A stretch of 64,000 nt of DNA. It comes from Streptomyces mesophilus (GTDB taxonomy: Bacteria > Actinomycetota > Actinomycetes > Streptomycetales > Streptomycetaceae). The position numbers and the translations under genes were made by a program. Positions 1 through 9,219 of this stretch are shown here, piece after piece (within the stretch, counting starts at the first letter, position 1; every line of letters begins with the position of its first letter). The notes beneath the pieces are model-generated. The model worked only from the letters and a program-made list of their open reading frames with translations, made no database searches and was not told where the DNA came from. Location: positions 1 through 64,000 of the forward strand of contig NZ_JAAKZW010000014.1 in NCBI RefSeq assembly GCF_011044995.1, read 5' to 3'.

Positions 1-372
1 CACCCTCTCCGCGCACCCGCCCTCGCTCTCCTGGGCCGAGGCCCGGGCCTTACTCCGTCCGGCGACGACTACCTCTGCGGTCTTCTCCTGGCGGCCAATG
101 CAGCTTCCGTCACGCCGAGTTGGAAAGCCTCGCTGGCCGACGCCCTCATCGAAGCCCATGAACACACCACCCTCGTCTCCGCCTCCCTCCTCGCCCACGC
201 CGCCACCGGCCACTGCATTCCCCAGGTCCATGACCTGCTGAGCGCCACGGCGGCTTCGGACGAGGTCCCGCCCGGCCCGCTCGCCGCCCTCCTCGCCGTG
301 GGCCACAGCTCGGGCTCGGACCTGCTGCACGGACTGTGCGCGGGGGCGAGGCTGCTGACACGGCCGGACTGA
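1..372 (+). CDS. DUF2877 family protein, 3' part
   Basis: The first 372 bases are open in frame 1 and end at TGA; the start lies before the window. The readable 123 residues contain LGRGPGLTPSGDDYLCG near residues 10-27 and GHSSGSDLLHGL near residues 101-112, the two conserved stretches I associate with DUF2877. That family has no established reaction; relatives are often found with purine or carboxylate catabolism genes. Nothing indicates membrane association. The gene is convergent with the LacI-type regulator, whose stop lies 20 bases further on. Family membership is fairly secure; function is unknown. Confidence 0.75.
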   Translation, partial: HPLRAPALALLGRGPGLTPSGDDYLCGLLLAANAASVTPSWKASLADALIEAHEHTTLVSASLLAHAATGHCIPQVHDLLSATAASDEVPPGPLAALLAVGHSSGSDLLHGLCAGARLLTRPD

Positions 373-391
373 CCGCCGCGCAGCGCCCCGC

Positions 392-1447
392 TCAGGCCGA
401 GTCCCGCACGATCAGCTCCGGATCGAAGACCACCGACGTGGGTTCGTCACGCTTGCCGTGGATGTGCTCCTCGAGCAGCCGGGCCATCTCGGCGGCCATG
501 TCCTCGACCGGCTGGCGCACCGTGGTGAGTTGCGGGCTGCAGGTGACGGCGATGGTGGAGTCGTCGAAGCCGACCACCGCCACGTCCTCGGGAATCCGCC
601 GGCCGTGCTCACGGAGCACCTGGCAGATGCCCTGGGCCATCAAGTCGTTCGCGGCGAACACCCCGTCCAGATCCGGGTGTTCGGCAAGGAGGCCGGCCAT
701 CGCGGCCATGCCGCTGGCCAGCGTGAACCCGCCCTCGGCTATCGGCACGTACGGACGGCCCTGGCGGGCCATCGCGTCCCGGAACCCGTCGAGCCGTTCC
801 TGGCTGGCGCGCACGTCGAGCGGCCCCGCCACCGTGACGATCCTGCGGCAGCCCCGGGCGAGCAGATGGTCGGCCGCCTGACGTCCGCCGTCGCGGTGGT
901 CCAGGTCGACATAGCTCAGGGCGACCGGGCGGGCCGGACGCGCGAAGAGCACCGCGGGCAGCCCCTCGGCGGCGAGTTGCGCGGGCAGCGGATCCTCCGG
1001 GTGCGTGGACACCACGAGCGCGCCGTCCGCGCTGCCTTGGCGCAGATACGACAGGACCTCGGCGCGCGCCTCCGCGCTCTCGGCGAACATCAGGACGGGA
1101 TGCATGCGGCGCGGCCGCAGATGACCGATCACTCCGCTGACCACACGCCCGAAGAAGGGGTCGGCGAAGACCCGCGCGGTGAAGGCGTTCTGGTCCTGCG
1201 CCGAGGCACCGCCCGCCGTGGCGTCACCGGCGCCGGAGACCACAAGGGCGATCGTGCCGCTGCGCCGGGTGACCAGGGATCTTGCGGCACGGTTGGGCGT
1301 GTAGCCGGTGCGTTCGATCGCCCGCCGGACCAGATCCTGGATGCTCGGGTCCACGTTGCGCACGCCGTTGATGACCCGGGACACGGTCGCCCTGGACACT
1401 CCGGCTTCCCTGGCGACATCCTCCAGGGTCGGGGCCTGTCGGTTCAT
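392..1447 (-). CDS. LacI-family transcriptional repressor
   Basis: Predicted 351-residue sugar-responsive DNA-binding protein. The N-terminus reads TLEDVAREAGVSRATVSRVI, the LacI helix-turn-helix and hinge start, followed by a periplasmic-binding-protein-like effector domain with the typical ending DVAVVGFDDS. I start at the ATG giving MNRQAPTLEDV because an upstream in-frame extension is low-complexity Arg/Gly sequence and would cover the operator. The gene follows the GH3 gene on the same strand by about 107 bases. A GAGCGCTC palindrome lies 37-46 bases upstream of the start, and better copies control the DUF1996 and beta-helix genes, which points to autoregulation and control of this glycan module. 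The inducer is probably a glucan-derived oligosaccharide (inference). Confidence 0.9.
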   Translation of the reverse strand: MNRQAPTLEDVAREAGVSRATVSRVINGVRNVDPSIQDLVRRAIERTGYTPNRAARSLVTRRSGTIALVVSGAGDATAGGASAQDQNAFTARVFADPFFGRVVSGVIGHLRPRRMHPVLMFAESAEARAEVLSYLRQGSADGALVVSTHPEDPLPAQLAAEGLPAVLFARPARPVALSYVDLDHRDGGRQAADHLLARGCRRIVTVAGPLDVRASQERLDGFRDAMARQGRPYVPIAEGGFTLASGMAAMAGLLAEHPDLDGVFAANDLMAQGICQVLREHGRRIPEDVAVVGFDDSTIAVTCSPQLTTVRQPVEDMAAEMARLLEEHIHGKRDEPTSVVFDPELIVRDSA

Positions 1448-1482
1448 GCCCCGCACCTTAACCGTGCGGCCGGTCGGCTGAA

Positions 1483-1496
1483 TAGAGCGCTCTCCC
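1483..1496 (-). promoter_or_regulatory. LacI-type operator before the regulator gene
   Basis: Positions 1484-1493 are the perfect palindrome AGAGCGCTCT. Read on the minus strand the site is GGGAGAGCGCTCTA, one full half-site and one degenerate half-site of the 16-bp palindrome at 7065-7080. LacI-family regulators with CG at the dyad centre bind this sort of site. Its position just upstream of the regulator suggests feedback control. Confidence 0.7.
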
Positions 1497-1554
1497 ATGA
1501 TCGTTGGAGGACGAGGCCGCGTACGGGGCCCCAGGTCCGAGGCCCCTCCACCGC

Positions 1555-4005
1555 TCACTCGTCGCCGGCCAGCCGCACCTCCACGGCCAGCCGTGGATCC
1601 CCTGCCGAGCGGCCGACGAGGAAGCGGCAGCGGCCGGGCTCCACACGCCACCCTCGCTCATCCACCGACCAGTACGTCAACAGCCGGGCCGGTACGCGTA
1701 CTTCGGCCGTCACCGCCTGCCCCGGTCCGGCGCGCACCCCGGCATAGCCCACGAGGCGGCGCTCCGGGTACTCCACCGCCGCACCCGGCCGGGTCAGATA
1801 CACCTGGACGACTTCGCGGCCTTCCCTGGGACCGGTGTTGCGGATGCGTACCGCCACCGTGACGTCCTCGCCGGGACGGACGACGGGCGGCCCGGCGGCC
1901 TCCTCGTACGCCCAGGTCGTGTATCCGAGACCGTGCCCGAACCAGTACGCGGGTGCCCGCCTGCCGCGTCGCGCCCAGGCCCGGTAACCGATGTGCAGAC
2001 CTTCCGCGTAGTGCAGCCGGCCCGCGGCCGGCCGCGTCCGCGTGACCGGGGCGTCGGCCAGACGCACGGGCCACGTGGTGGGCAGTCTGCCGCCCGGCTC
2101 CACGCGCCCGAAGAGCACGTCGGCGAGCGCACCGCCCGCTTCCTGTCCGGGGAACCAGGACAGGAGCAGCGCGCCGACTTCGTCGCGCCAGGGCAGTTCG
2201 ACCGGGCCGCCGCTGTTGACGACGGCGACGGTCCGCGGGTTGGCCGCCGCGACCGCCCGTACCAGCGCGTCCTGTTCCTGCCCGAGGGCGAGCGAGGTGC
2301 GGTCGCTGCCTTCGCACTCGGTGTGCTCGGTGGTGCCCACGGCCACGATGACCGCATCGGCGCCATGGGCCGCGGCGGCCGCCTGGCGCAGTGTGGTGTC
2401 GAGGTCCTCGGACGGGGGCGCCGCGCTCAGGACCGTCGCGCGGCCGGTGTCCGGCGCGAGCTGCCGGGTGGCCACGACCAGCACCTCGCATCCCGCGGTC
2501 AGCTCCACCTCCGCCTCCGCGGCGGGCGGGTTCACGTGCACGACCGCGGGATCGTCCGTCGCGCGGGGGAAGTCCCCGTCGAGGACGAGGAGTTCGTCCA
2601 CGGTGATCCGCATCCGCCCGAACCCCGCGAGGCCCAGCCGCCAAGTCCCGGACACACGTGGCTGCAGCCGGGCCCTGAGCTCGACCGTGTGCGCTCCGGG
2701 GGCCACGGGCGGCTCCAACTGCCGCCCGGACCGGCGGTGTCCGGAGTACAGCGGGCGGCCGTTCGCGTCGAGGACGCGGAGCCGCAGTCCCGGCTGCCCG
2801 GTCACCGGGTCGGTGCACAGGTCGGGGTCCAGCGGCGGCGCGGGACACCGCGGTGCGGGGCCCGGCACGTGCACGACACGGGCGCGACCGCGCAGTGCGG
2901 CCCGGATACCGGCCAGGAACGGCATCTCCGCGTGCGGGAAGACACCCGCGCTGCCGCCGCCCTGGGTGCGGGTGCGCGCGGCCGGTGCGCCGATGACGGC
3001 CACCGTCTTCAGTGCATGCGGGTCCAGCGGCAGCACCCCCCGATTGGTGAGCAGCACCATCCCCGACACGGCTGCGCGCCGCACCAGCCGCCGGCTCGCG
3101 GTGGAACGCGGCGACGCGGCCAGGTGCCCTGCGGCCCGTACGGCAGAGTGCTCACCGCGCTGCAGCCAAGCGGCCAGCCGCAACAGCCGACGCACCTTTT
3201 CGTCCACGGCCTCCTGGGGCACCTCGCCGTTCTCGACGGCGCGCAACAAGGCCTCGCCCCACGGCCCTTCGGGCCCGGGCATGACCAGATCGAGGCCGGC
3301 GGCCGCGGTGTCGGCGGTGGTGCGTACGGCACCCCAGTCCGACACCACGACCCCGTCGAAGCCCCACTCGCTCTTGAGCGGATCCGTCAGGAGCGCGTTG
3401 GCGCTCATCGTGGCGCCGTTGACGCTGTTGTAGCCCGCCATGACGAGGCGTACTCCGGCGCCCACGGCCGCTTCGAAAGGCGCCAGGTACACCTCGCGCA
3501 GCACCCGCTCGGCGACGCGGACGTCGACGGTGAGCCGGTCGGTCTCCGCGTCGTTGGCCACGTAGTGCTTGGCCGCGGCGGCGACGCCCTGCGCCTGGAT
3601 CCCGCGGACCAGTGCCGCCCCGGTTCGCCCGGTGAGTTCGGGGTCCTCGGAGAAGCACTCGAAGTGCCGTCCGCCGAGCGGGCTGCGGTGCAGATTGAGG
3701 TTGGGCGCGAGCACCACGTCCACCCCCTTGCGCCGGGCTTCGGCGGCGAGCAGCCCGCCGAGGGACTCGACCAGCTCGTCGTCCCAGGCCGCCGCGAGCG
3801 CCGAGGCCGAGGGCAGCAGCACCGAGGTGCTCCGTTCGTCCCAGGTCTGGCCGCGGACGCCCGCGGGACCGTCGGAGAGCACCGACTCCCGCAGCTGCAC
3901 GGCAGGTTCGGCGTGCGTGCGCCAGGTGGTGGCCCCGGTGAGCAGCCGGACCCTGGCGGCCGGGGTCAGTTTCTCGAGCAGCCGGTCGAGTTCCTCGTCG
4001 TTCAC
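1555..4005 (-). CDS. Glycoside hydrolase family 3 beta-glucosidase-like enzyme
   Basis: Predicted 816-residue exo-acting beta-glycosidase. Family 3 landmarks include LLTGATTWRT and LSDGPAGVRG in the first 50 residues, KHYVAND near 146-152 and VVVSDWGAV near 219-227, where Asp223 is the expected nucleophile. A PA14-like insert lies roughly at 420-540 and a fibronectin-III-like domain ends the protein. There is no signal peptide, so it should act in the cytoplasm on imported oligosaccharides. I chose the GTG at 4005 because GGGAGG sits just upstream. It follows the secreted glycosidase gene by 43 bases and precedes the LacI-type gene, implying co-transcription. Exact sugar specificity cannot be read from the sequence. 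Confidence 0.9.
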   Translation of the reverse strand: MNDEELDRLLEKLTPAARVRLLTGATTWRTHAEPAVQLRESVLSDGPAGVRGQTWDERSTSVLLPSASALAAAWDDELVESLGGLLAAEARRKGVDVVLAPNLNLHRSPLGGRHFECFSEDPELTGRTGAALVRGIQAQGVAAAAKHYVANDAETDRLTVDVRVAERVLREVYLAPFEAAVGAGVRLVMAGYNSVNGATMSANALLTDPLKSEWGFDGVVVSDWGAVRTTADTAAAGLDLVMPGPEGPWGEALLRAVENGEVPQEAVDEKVRRLLRLAAWLQRGEHSAVRAAGHLAASPRSTASRRLVRRAAVSGMVLLTNRGVLPLDPHALKTVAVIGAPAARTRTQGGGSAGVFPHAEMPFLAGIRAALRGRARVVHVPGPAPRCPAPPLDPDLCTDPVTGQPGLRLRVLDANGRPLYSGHRRSGRQLEPPVAPGAHTVELRARLQPRVSGTWRLGLAGFGRMRITVDELLVLDGDFPRATDDPAVVHVNPPAAEAEVELTAGCEVLVVATRQLAPDTGRATVLSAAPPSEDLDTTLRQAAAAAHGADAVIVAVGTTEHTECEGSDRTSLALGQEQDALVRAVAAANPRTVAVVNSGGPVELPWRDEVGALLLSWFPGQEAGGALADVLFGRVEPGGRLPTTWPVRLADAPVTRTRPAAGRLHYAEGLHIGYRAWARRGRRAPAYWFGHGLGYTTWAYEEAAGPPVVRPGEDVTVAVRIRNTGPREGREVVQVYLTRPGAAVEYPERRLVGYAGVRAGPGQAVTAEVRVPARLLTYWSVDERGWRVEPGRCRFLVGRSAGDPRLAVEVRLAGDE

Positions 4006-4048
4006 TCGGACCTCCCTTCGTGAGGTGTACCGGTCGGCGGTGTACGGA

Positions 4049-5797
4049 TCAGCTGTAGACGCCGAACTCGTACAGCGAGTAGCCCCAGCCGGTCCCGCGG
4101 GCGGTGCCGTGCACGCGGACATGGCGGGCGGTCCCGGAGATGTCGAAGGAGTCGACGCCGCCGTTGCCGTCGGTCACCTCGCGCACGGTCTGCCAGTTCT
4201 GCCCGTCGTCCGAGGTCTGGATCGTGTACGCCTTCGCGTACGAGGCCTCCCAGACGAGCTGGACGTGCCGGAACGTCGTGCGCGAACCGAGGTCGACGCT
4301 CAGCCACTGCGGGTCGGCCCAGTCGCTGGCCCAGCGGCTCGTCGCACCTCCGTCGACGGCGTTCGAGGCCGGGCACGGGCAGTCGCCGTAGCTCTGCTGG
4401 AAGGAGGACGCGGTGGCCGGCTTGCCGAGCGCCACATTGGTGCCGCCCGGGGTGGGCGGCACGACCTTGACCGACCGTGTCTCGACGCCCACGTTGCCCC
4501 TGCCGTCCTTGACCTTGACGTACACCTTCCAGACGCCGGGCTTGTCGGGTGCGGTGACCTTGAGGCGTCCGCCGCCGAGGTCGGTGTGGGGCACGGTCGT
4601 GAGGTACTTGTTCTGGTCGATGTAGTTGCTGCCGACCTGCACCTCGTGCGTCAGCGCGTCGCCGTCGGGGTCGGTGACCTGCGTGGCGAGGGTGAGATCG
4701 CGCCCGGCCCCGACCTTCGTGGCATCTCCTTCGACGTCGAACCGGCCGATGACGGGCGGGGTGTTGTCGCCCGAGGTGTCGCCTCCGTACGCGCGCTTCA
4801 GTGCGTAGTACGAGAGCCGCTTCTCGCCGGCGGGCAGCAGGTTGAACCAGATGCCGCCGAAGTCGTACTCGAGGCCGTAGTGGAAGAGCGTGGCGCCGAG
4901 CGCGACGCCCTGATGGTCCTTGATGCAGTTCCAGGCACGTGTGTAGCCCTCGGCCTTGGCGCGGTCGGTGGGCTCCTCGGGCACGCCGTTGATGTCGTCG
5001 GGCACCTCCCACTCGCCCGCGGGTCCGCCCTCGGTGACGATGTACGGCTTGCTGTACCCGCCCTGCTCCCAGGCGGACTTGACGTCGCATACGGCGTCGT
5101 AGGAGTTCACCGCGTACAGGTCCAGGTCGGGTGCGTTGCGCTTGTAGTAGGGCCAGGCGCCGACCCAGGCGTCGGTGGAGGTCACGGGGTGGTTCGGGTC
5201 CACGGCGTGGATCTTCTTGGTGACGTCGTTGACGAAGGCCGTGTAAGCGTTGCGCTGGGCTTCCAGTTCGTCGCCGCTGTAGCAGTTCTGCAGGCCGAGC
5301 ACCGACTCGTTCCCGACGTTCCACATCAGGACGCCCGGGTGGTCCTTGTACTCCTGGACCCACTTGGGGAATTCGTCGAGCATCTGGTTCTTGTACGCGG
5401 TGTCCGTCAGGTAGTTGACGCAGCCTCCGCTGCCCGGCCCGCCGCCGGGCTGGAGCCAGAAGCCGGCGATCACCTTGATGCCGTGGGCGGCCGCCGAGTC
5501 GAACAGGGGCTTGCTGGAGGCGTCGGTGCCCCAGGTGCGGACGGTATTGACGCCCATCGATCTGAGGTCGGGCATATAGCGGTCGGCGTCGGCGACCGAG
5601 GGCCCCCAGGTGAGGCCCTTCACCTGGTACGGACTGCCGTCGACGGTCAGCTGCCAGTTGCCCTGGCCGCCGGTCACCTTCACCACGCTCGGGGCGGCCT
5701 GGGCGCTCTGGGCGGGCAGGACGAGTGCGCCGGCGGCGAGCACGCCGGCGATCAGCGGCGCCGCTGCACGGCGCGCGCGGGTTCGGGGTCGGATCAT
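4049..5797 (-). CDS. Secreted glycosidase (GH2/GH5-like barrel) with C-terminal F5/8 type C domain
   Basis: Predicted 582-residue exported enzyme. An Arg-rich N-terminus and hydrophobic segment end in AQSAQA, giving cleavage near residue 35. A TIM barrel follows: MWNVGNES places the acid/base at Glu164 and YIVTEGGP a nucleophile at Glu256, the pattern of clan GH-A enzymes. A beta-sandwich spans about 345-440, and NVALGKPATASS begins a discoidin/CBM32-like domain from about 445 to the end, probably for glycan binding. It lies between DUF1996 and GH3 genes on the same strand. It may work outside the cell on a beta-glucan whose products are finished by the GH3 enzyme (inference). The exact GH family is uncertain. 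Confidence 0.75.
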   Translation of the reverse strand: MIRPRTRARRAAAPLIAGVLAAGALVLPAQSAQAAPSVVKVTGGQGNWQLTVDGSPYQVKGLTWGPSVADADRYMPDLRSMGVNTVRTWGTDASSKPLFDSAAAHGIKVIAGFWLQPGGGPGSGGCVNYLTDTAYKNQMLDEFPKWVQEYKDHPGVLMWNVGNESVLGLQNCYSGDELEAQRNAYTAFVNDVTKKIHAVDPNHPVTSTDAWVGAWPYYKRNAPDLDLYAVNSYDAVCDVKSAWEQGGYSKPYIVTEGGPAGEWEVPDDINGVPEEPTDRAKAEGYTRAWNCIKDHQGVALGATLFHYGLEYDFGGIWFNLLPAGEKRLSYYALKRAYGGDTSGDNTPPVIGRFDVEGDATKVGAGRDLTLATQVTDPDGDALTHEVQVGSNYIDQNKYLTTVPHTDLGGGRLKVTAPDKPGVWKVYVKVKDGRGNVGVETRSVKVVPPTPGGTNVALGKPATASSFQQSYGDCPCPASNAVDGGATSRWASDWADPQWLSVDLGSRTTFRHVQLVWEASYAKAYTIQTSDDGQNWQTVREVTDGNGGVDSFDISGTARHVRVHGTARGTGWGYSLYEFGVYS

Positions 5798-5842
5798 CGT
5801 TGCCTCTCCGGTACGGATGCGGGTGCTGGGGGTGCCGCGGGA

Positions 5843-5883
5843 GCCGGCCCGGGCTCAGCGGGGGGCGTGGTGCCCGGGCCGGC
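5843..5883 (-). terminator. GC-rich hairpin after the DUF1996 gene
   Basis: Arms GCCGGCCCGGGC (5843-5854) and GCCCGGGCCGGC (5872-5883) pair perfectly over 12 bp with a 17-base loop. The hairpin begins 6 bases after the DUF1996 stop and lies before the glycosidase gene. It could be a full or partial terminator that lowers expression of the downstream genes relative to DUF1996. No clear U tract follows. Confidence 0.6.
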
Positions 5884-5888
5884 CCGGT

Positions 5889-6992
5889 TCAGGGCAACTC
5901 GTAGTTCTCGTTCAGGGCGGCCCCGGCTTCGGGGTGGTTCTGGTCGTAGCCGCGTGCGTCGCACTGCAGCGCGCCGACGACGCAGTGGTCGACGAGGGCC
6001 TCGAGGGTGCGGTCGTCCCAGGCGTTGAAGAAGTCGTAGTGGAACGACCAGGCCTCACCGGACGAGAGCCGCACGTTCGACAGATCGCCGTTCACGGGGA
6101 AGGCCATCTTGAACTCGATCATCGGCAGCGCGACCGGATGCGAGGCGGGGCAGATGTTGTTGTTCGTCCCGGGGTTCACCACCGGATACGCCATGTGGCT
6201 CTGGTGGTTCGGGGTGTCGAGGTACTTGCCGTCCCAGCAACTGGGCGCCTGGAAGCGGATGTTGACCTGGACGTCCTCGCGTTCGGGGCAGTTGGTCGGG
6301 AAGTCGGTGTTGAAGAAGCTGTCACCGCACTCCCAGCCCTCCACGAACCCCTTGTGGGCGCGGAACTCCTCCCGGCTCTGCAGCGGGCTGCCCACGACGT
6401 AGCGCAGCCCCTTGGGGAAGGGCCGCACGCTGGTGTAGTCGGTGACGCCCGCCTTGTAGTAGATGACCTGCGGTCCGATCGGCAGGACCGGCCGGTCGCC
6501 GTCGAGCAGCGTGGGCATCCAGTACGCCGACTTGTCGCCGGGCGCCCGGCACTTGGTGCCGGCCGCGGAGAGCGAGGCCGTGGTGCTGGCCGCGTCGGTC
6601 GTGGTGTTGCCCATGAACGTGTGGTCGTGGGACTTGCCGGGCTGCTGCGGATAGACGATCGGGTCGTCCGGACGGGTGTGGCTGACCGAGCAGTTGGCCT
6701 GGAACTCGTGGAAGTAACGGTGCGGCGGCTCCTTGGTTGACGGCTCGACGCCGGTGACCGGCGGTTCGGCCGGTATGTAGCCGTCGCCGTCGGGGTCGTC
6801 CGCCGCGGCGCGCGTCGAGGCGGCCATCTGGTGACCGGCGTGGGCGGCCTGCGCCATGGGGGCGGCGGCCGGCGCCGCACCGCTCGTGGGCGGGCCGTCG
6901 ACGCTGGAGGCGACACCGCCTATCCCGAGCGTGGTGAGCAGCAGGGCGCCGGCGATCAGACTCCCTGAGAGGACTTTCGATCTCCGTGGCAT
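5889..6992 (-). CDS. Secreted DUF1996 domain protein
   Basis: Predicted 367-residue exported protein. The N-terminus has a basic stretch and a hydrophobic core (SGSLIAGALLLTTLGIGGVA), then an Ala/Pro-rich linker to about residue 75. The mature part carries DUF1996 features: FQANCSVSHTRPDDPIVYP, KSHDHTFMGN, several paired cysteines and HQSHMAYP. The many His and Asp residues suggest a metal- or carbohydrate-binding surface, but no activity is established. DUF1996 proteins commonly occur beside secreted polysaccharide-degrading enzymes in actinomycetes and fungi. The start is supported by AGGAGG. It is first in the minus-strand unit and its promoter carries the best copy of the LacI-type operator. 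Confidence 0.85.
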   Translation of the reverse strand: MPRRSKVLSGSLIAGALLLTTLGIGGVASSVDGPPTSGAAPAAAPMAQAAHAGHQMAASTRAAADDPDGDGYIPAEPPVTGVEPSTKEPPHRYFHEFQANCSVSHTRPDDPIVYPQQPGKSHDHTFMGNTTTDAASTTASLSAAGTKCRAPGDKSAYWMPTLLDGDRPVLPIGPQVIYYKAGVTDYTSVRPFPKGLRYVVGSPLQSREEFRAHKGFVEGWECGDSFFNTDFPTNCPEREDVQVNIRFQAPSCWDGKYLDTPNHQSHMAYPVVNPGTNNNICPASHPVALPMIEFKMAFPVNGDLSNVRLSSGEAWSFHYDFFNAWDDRTLEALVDHCVVGALQCDARGYDQNHPEAGAALNENYELP

Positions 6993-7064
6993 GGAGACCT
7001 CCTGGTCGATGGAAGGACGGTGGGGGTCGGGCTCTCACCCGGATTGCGCCTTCACGGGGAAAGC

Positions 7065-7118
7065 GGGAGAGCGCTCTCCCACTGCGGGAGTGTTGAGGTG
7101 GCCGCGTAGGACTGTCAA
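7065..7118 (-). promoter_or_regulatory. Promoter and LacI-type operator of the DUF1996 transcription unit
   Basis: The perfect 16-bp palindrome GGGAGAGCGCTCTCCC occupies 7065-7080. Upstream on the minus strand a TTGACA box (7113-7118) is followed after 18 bases by AACACT (7089-7094), a weak -10. The operator would therefore sit around the transcription start, a position where a LacI-type protein blocks initiation. Confidence 0.75.
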
Positions 7119-7217
7119 GAGTTCGAACGGAAGGATCAGCGGGGACCGCAACTGCCTTCATTCCCTGATGTGTTGAGGAGGAGGCTGCTGTGGCTCCGGA
7201 ACATGGTGCGACACCTC

Positions 7218-7268
7218 TTGACGCGGGCTCACCGCACCTGAAGCATGCACGTTCGGAGAGCGCTCCCC
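7218..7268 (+). promoter_or_regulatory. Promoter and LacI-type operator of the beta-helix glycosidase gene
   Basis: TTGACG (7218-7223) and AAGCAT (7241-7246), 17 bases apart, resemble -35 and -10 boxes. GGAGAGCGCTCCCC at 7255-7268 is a near-palindromic copy of the 7065-7080 site with one half-site imperfect. The arrangement mirrors the divergent promoter, so both transcripts are probably repressed by the same LacI-type protein. Confidence 0.65.
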
Positions 7269-7308
7269 CACCCCTGCCCGTTCATTACATGAACCAGGAG
7301 AGCCGCCC

Positions 7309-9138
<1,830 letters not shown>

Positions 9139-9159
9139 TGGTCCGCCGGGCGTCCCTCA

Positions 9160-9191
9160 CGTGCGTGCCGTACCGCCGTACGGCACGCACG
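9160..9191. terminator. Bidirectional terminator between convergent genes
   Basis: CGTGCGTGCCGTAC (9160-9173) and GTACGGCACGCACG (9178-9191) form a perfect 14-bp stem with a CGCC loop. It separates the beta-helix gene from the convergent ricin-domain gene, ending 28 bases before that gene's stop codon. Confidence 0.8.
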
Positions 9192-9219
9192 CGAGGCAAT
9201 GCGACCTATGCGACTCGGC

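Noticed and set aside
1504-4023. Long open frames on the plus strand opposite the GH3 gene
   Set aside because: They are mirror frames caused by high GC codon bias; their residues are Arg/Gly/His-rich and no ribosome-binding site or family motif supports them.
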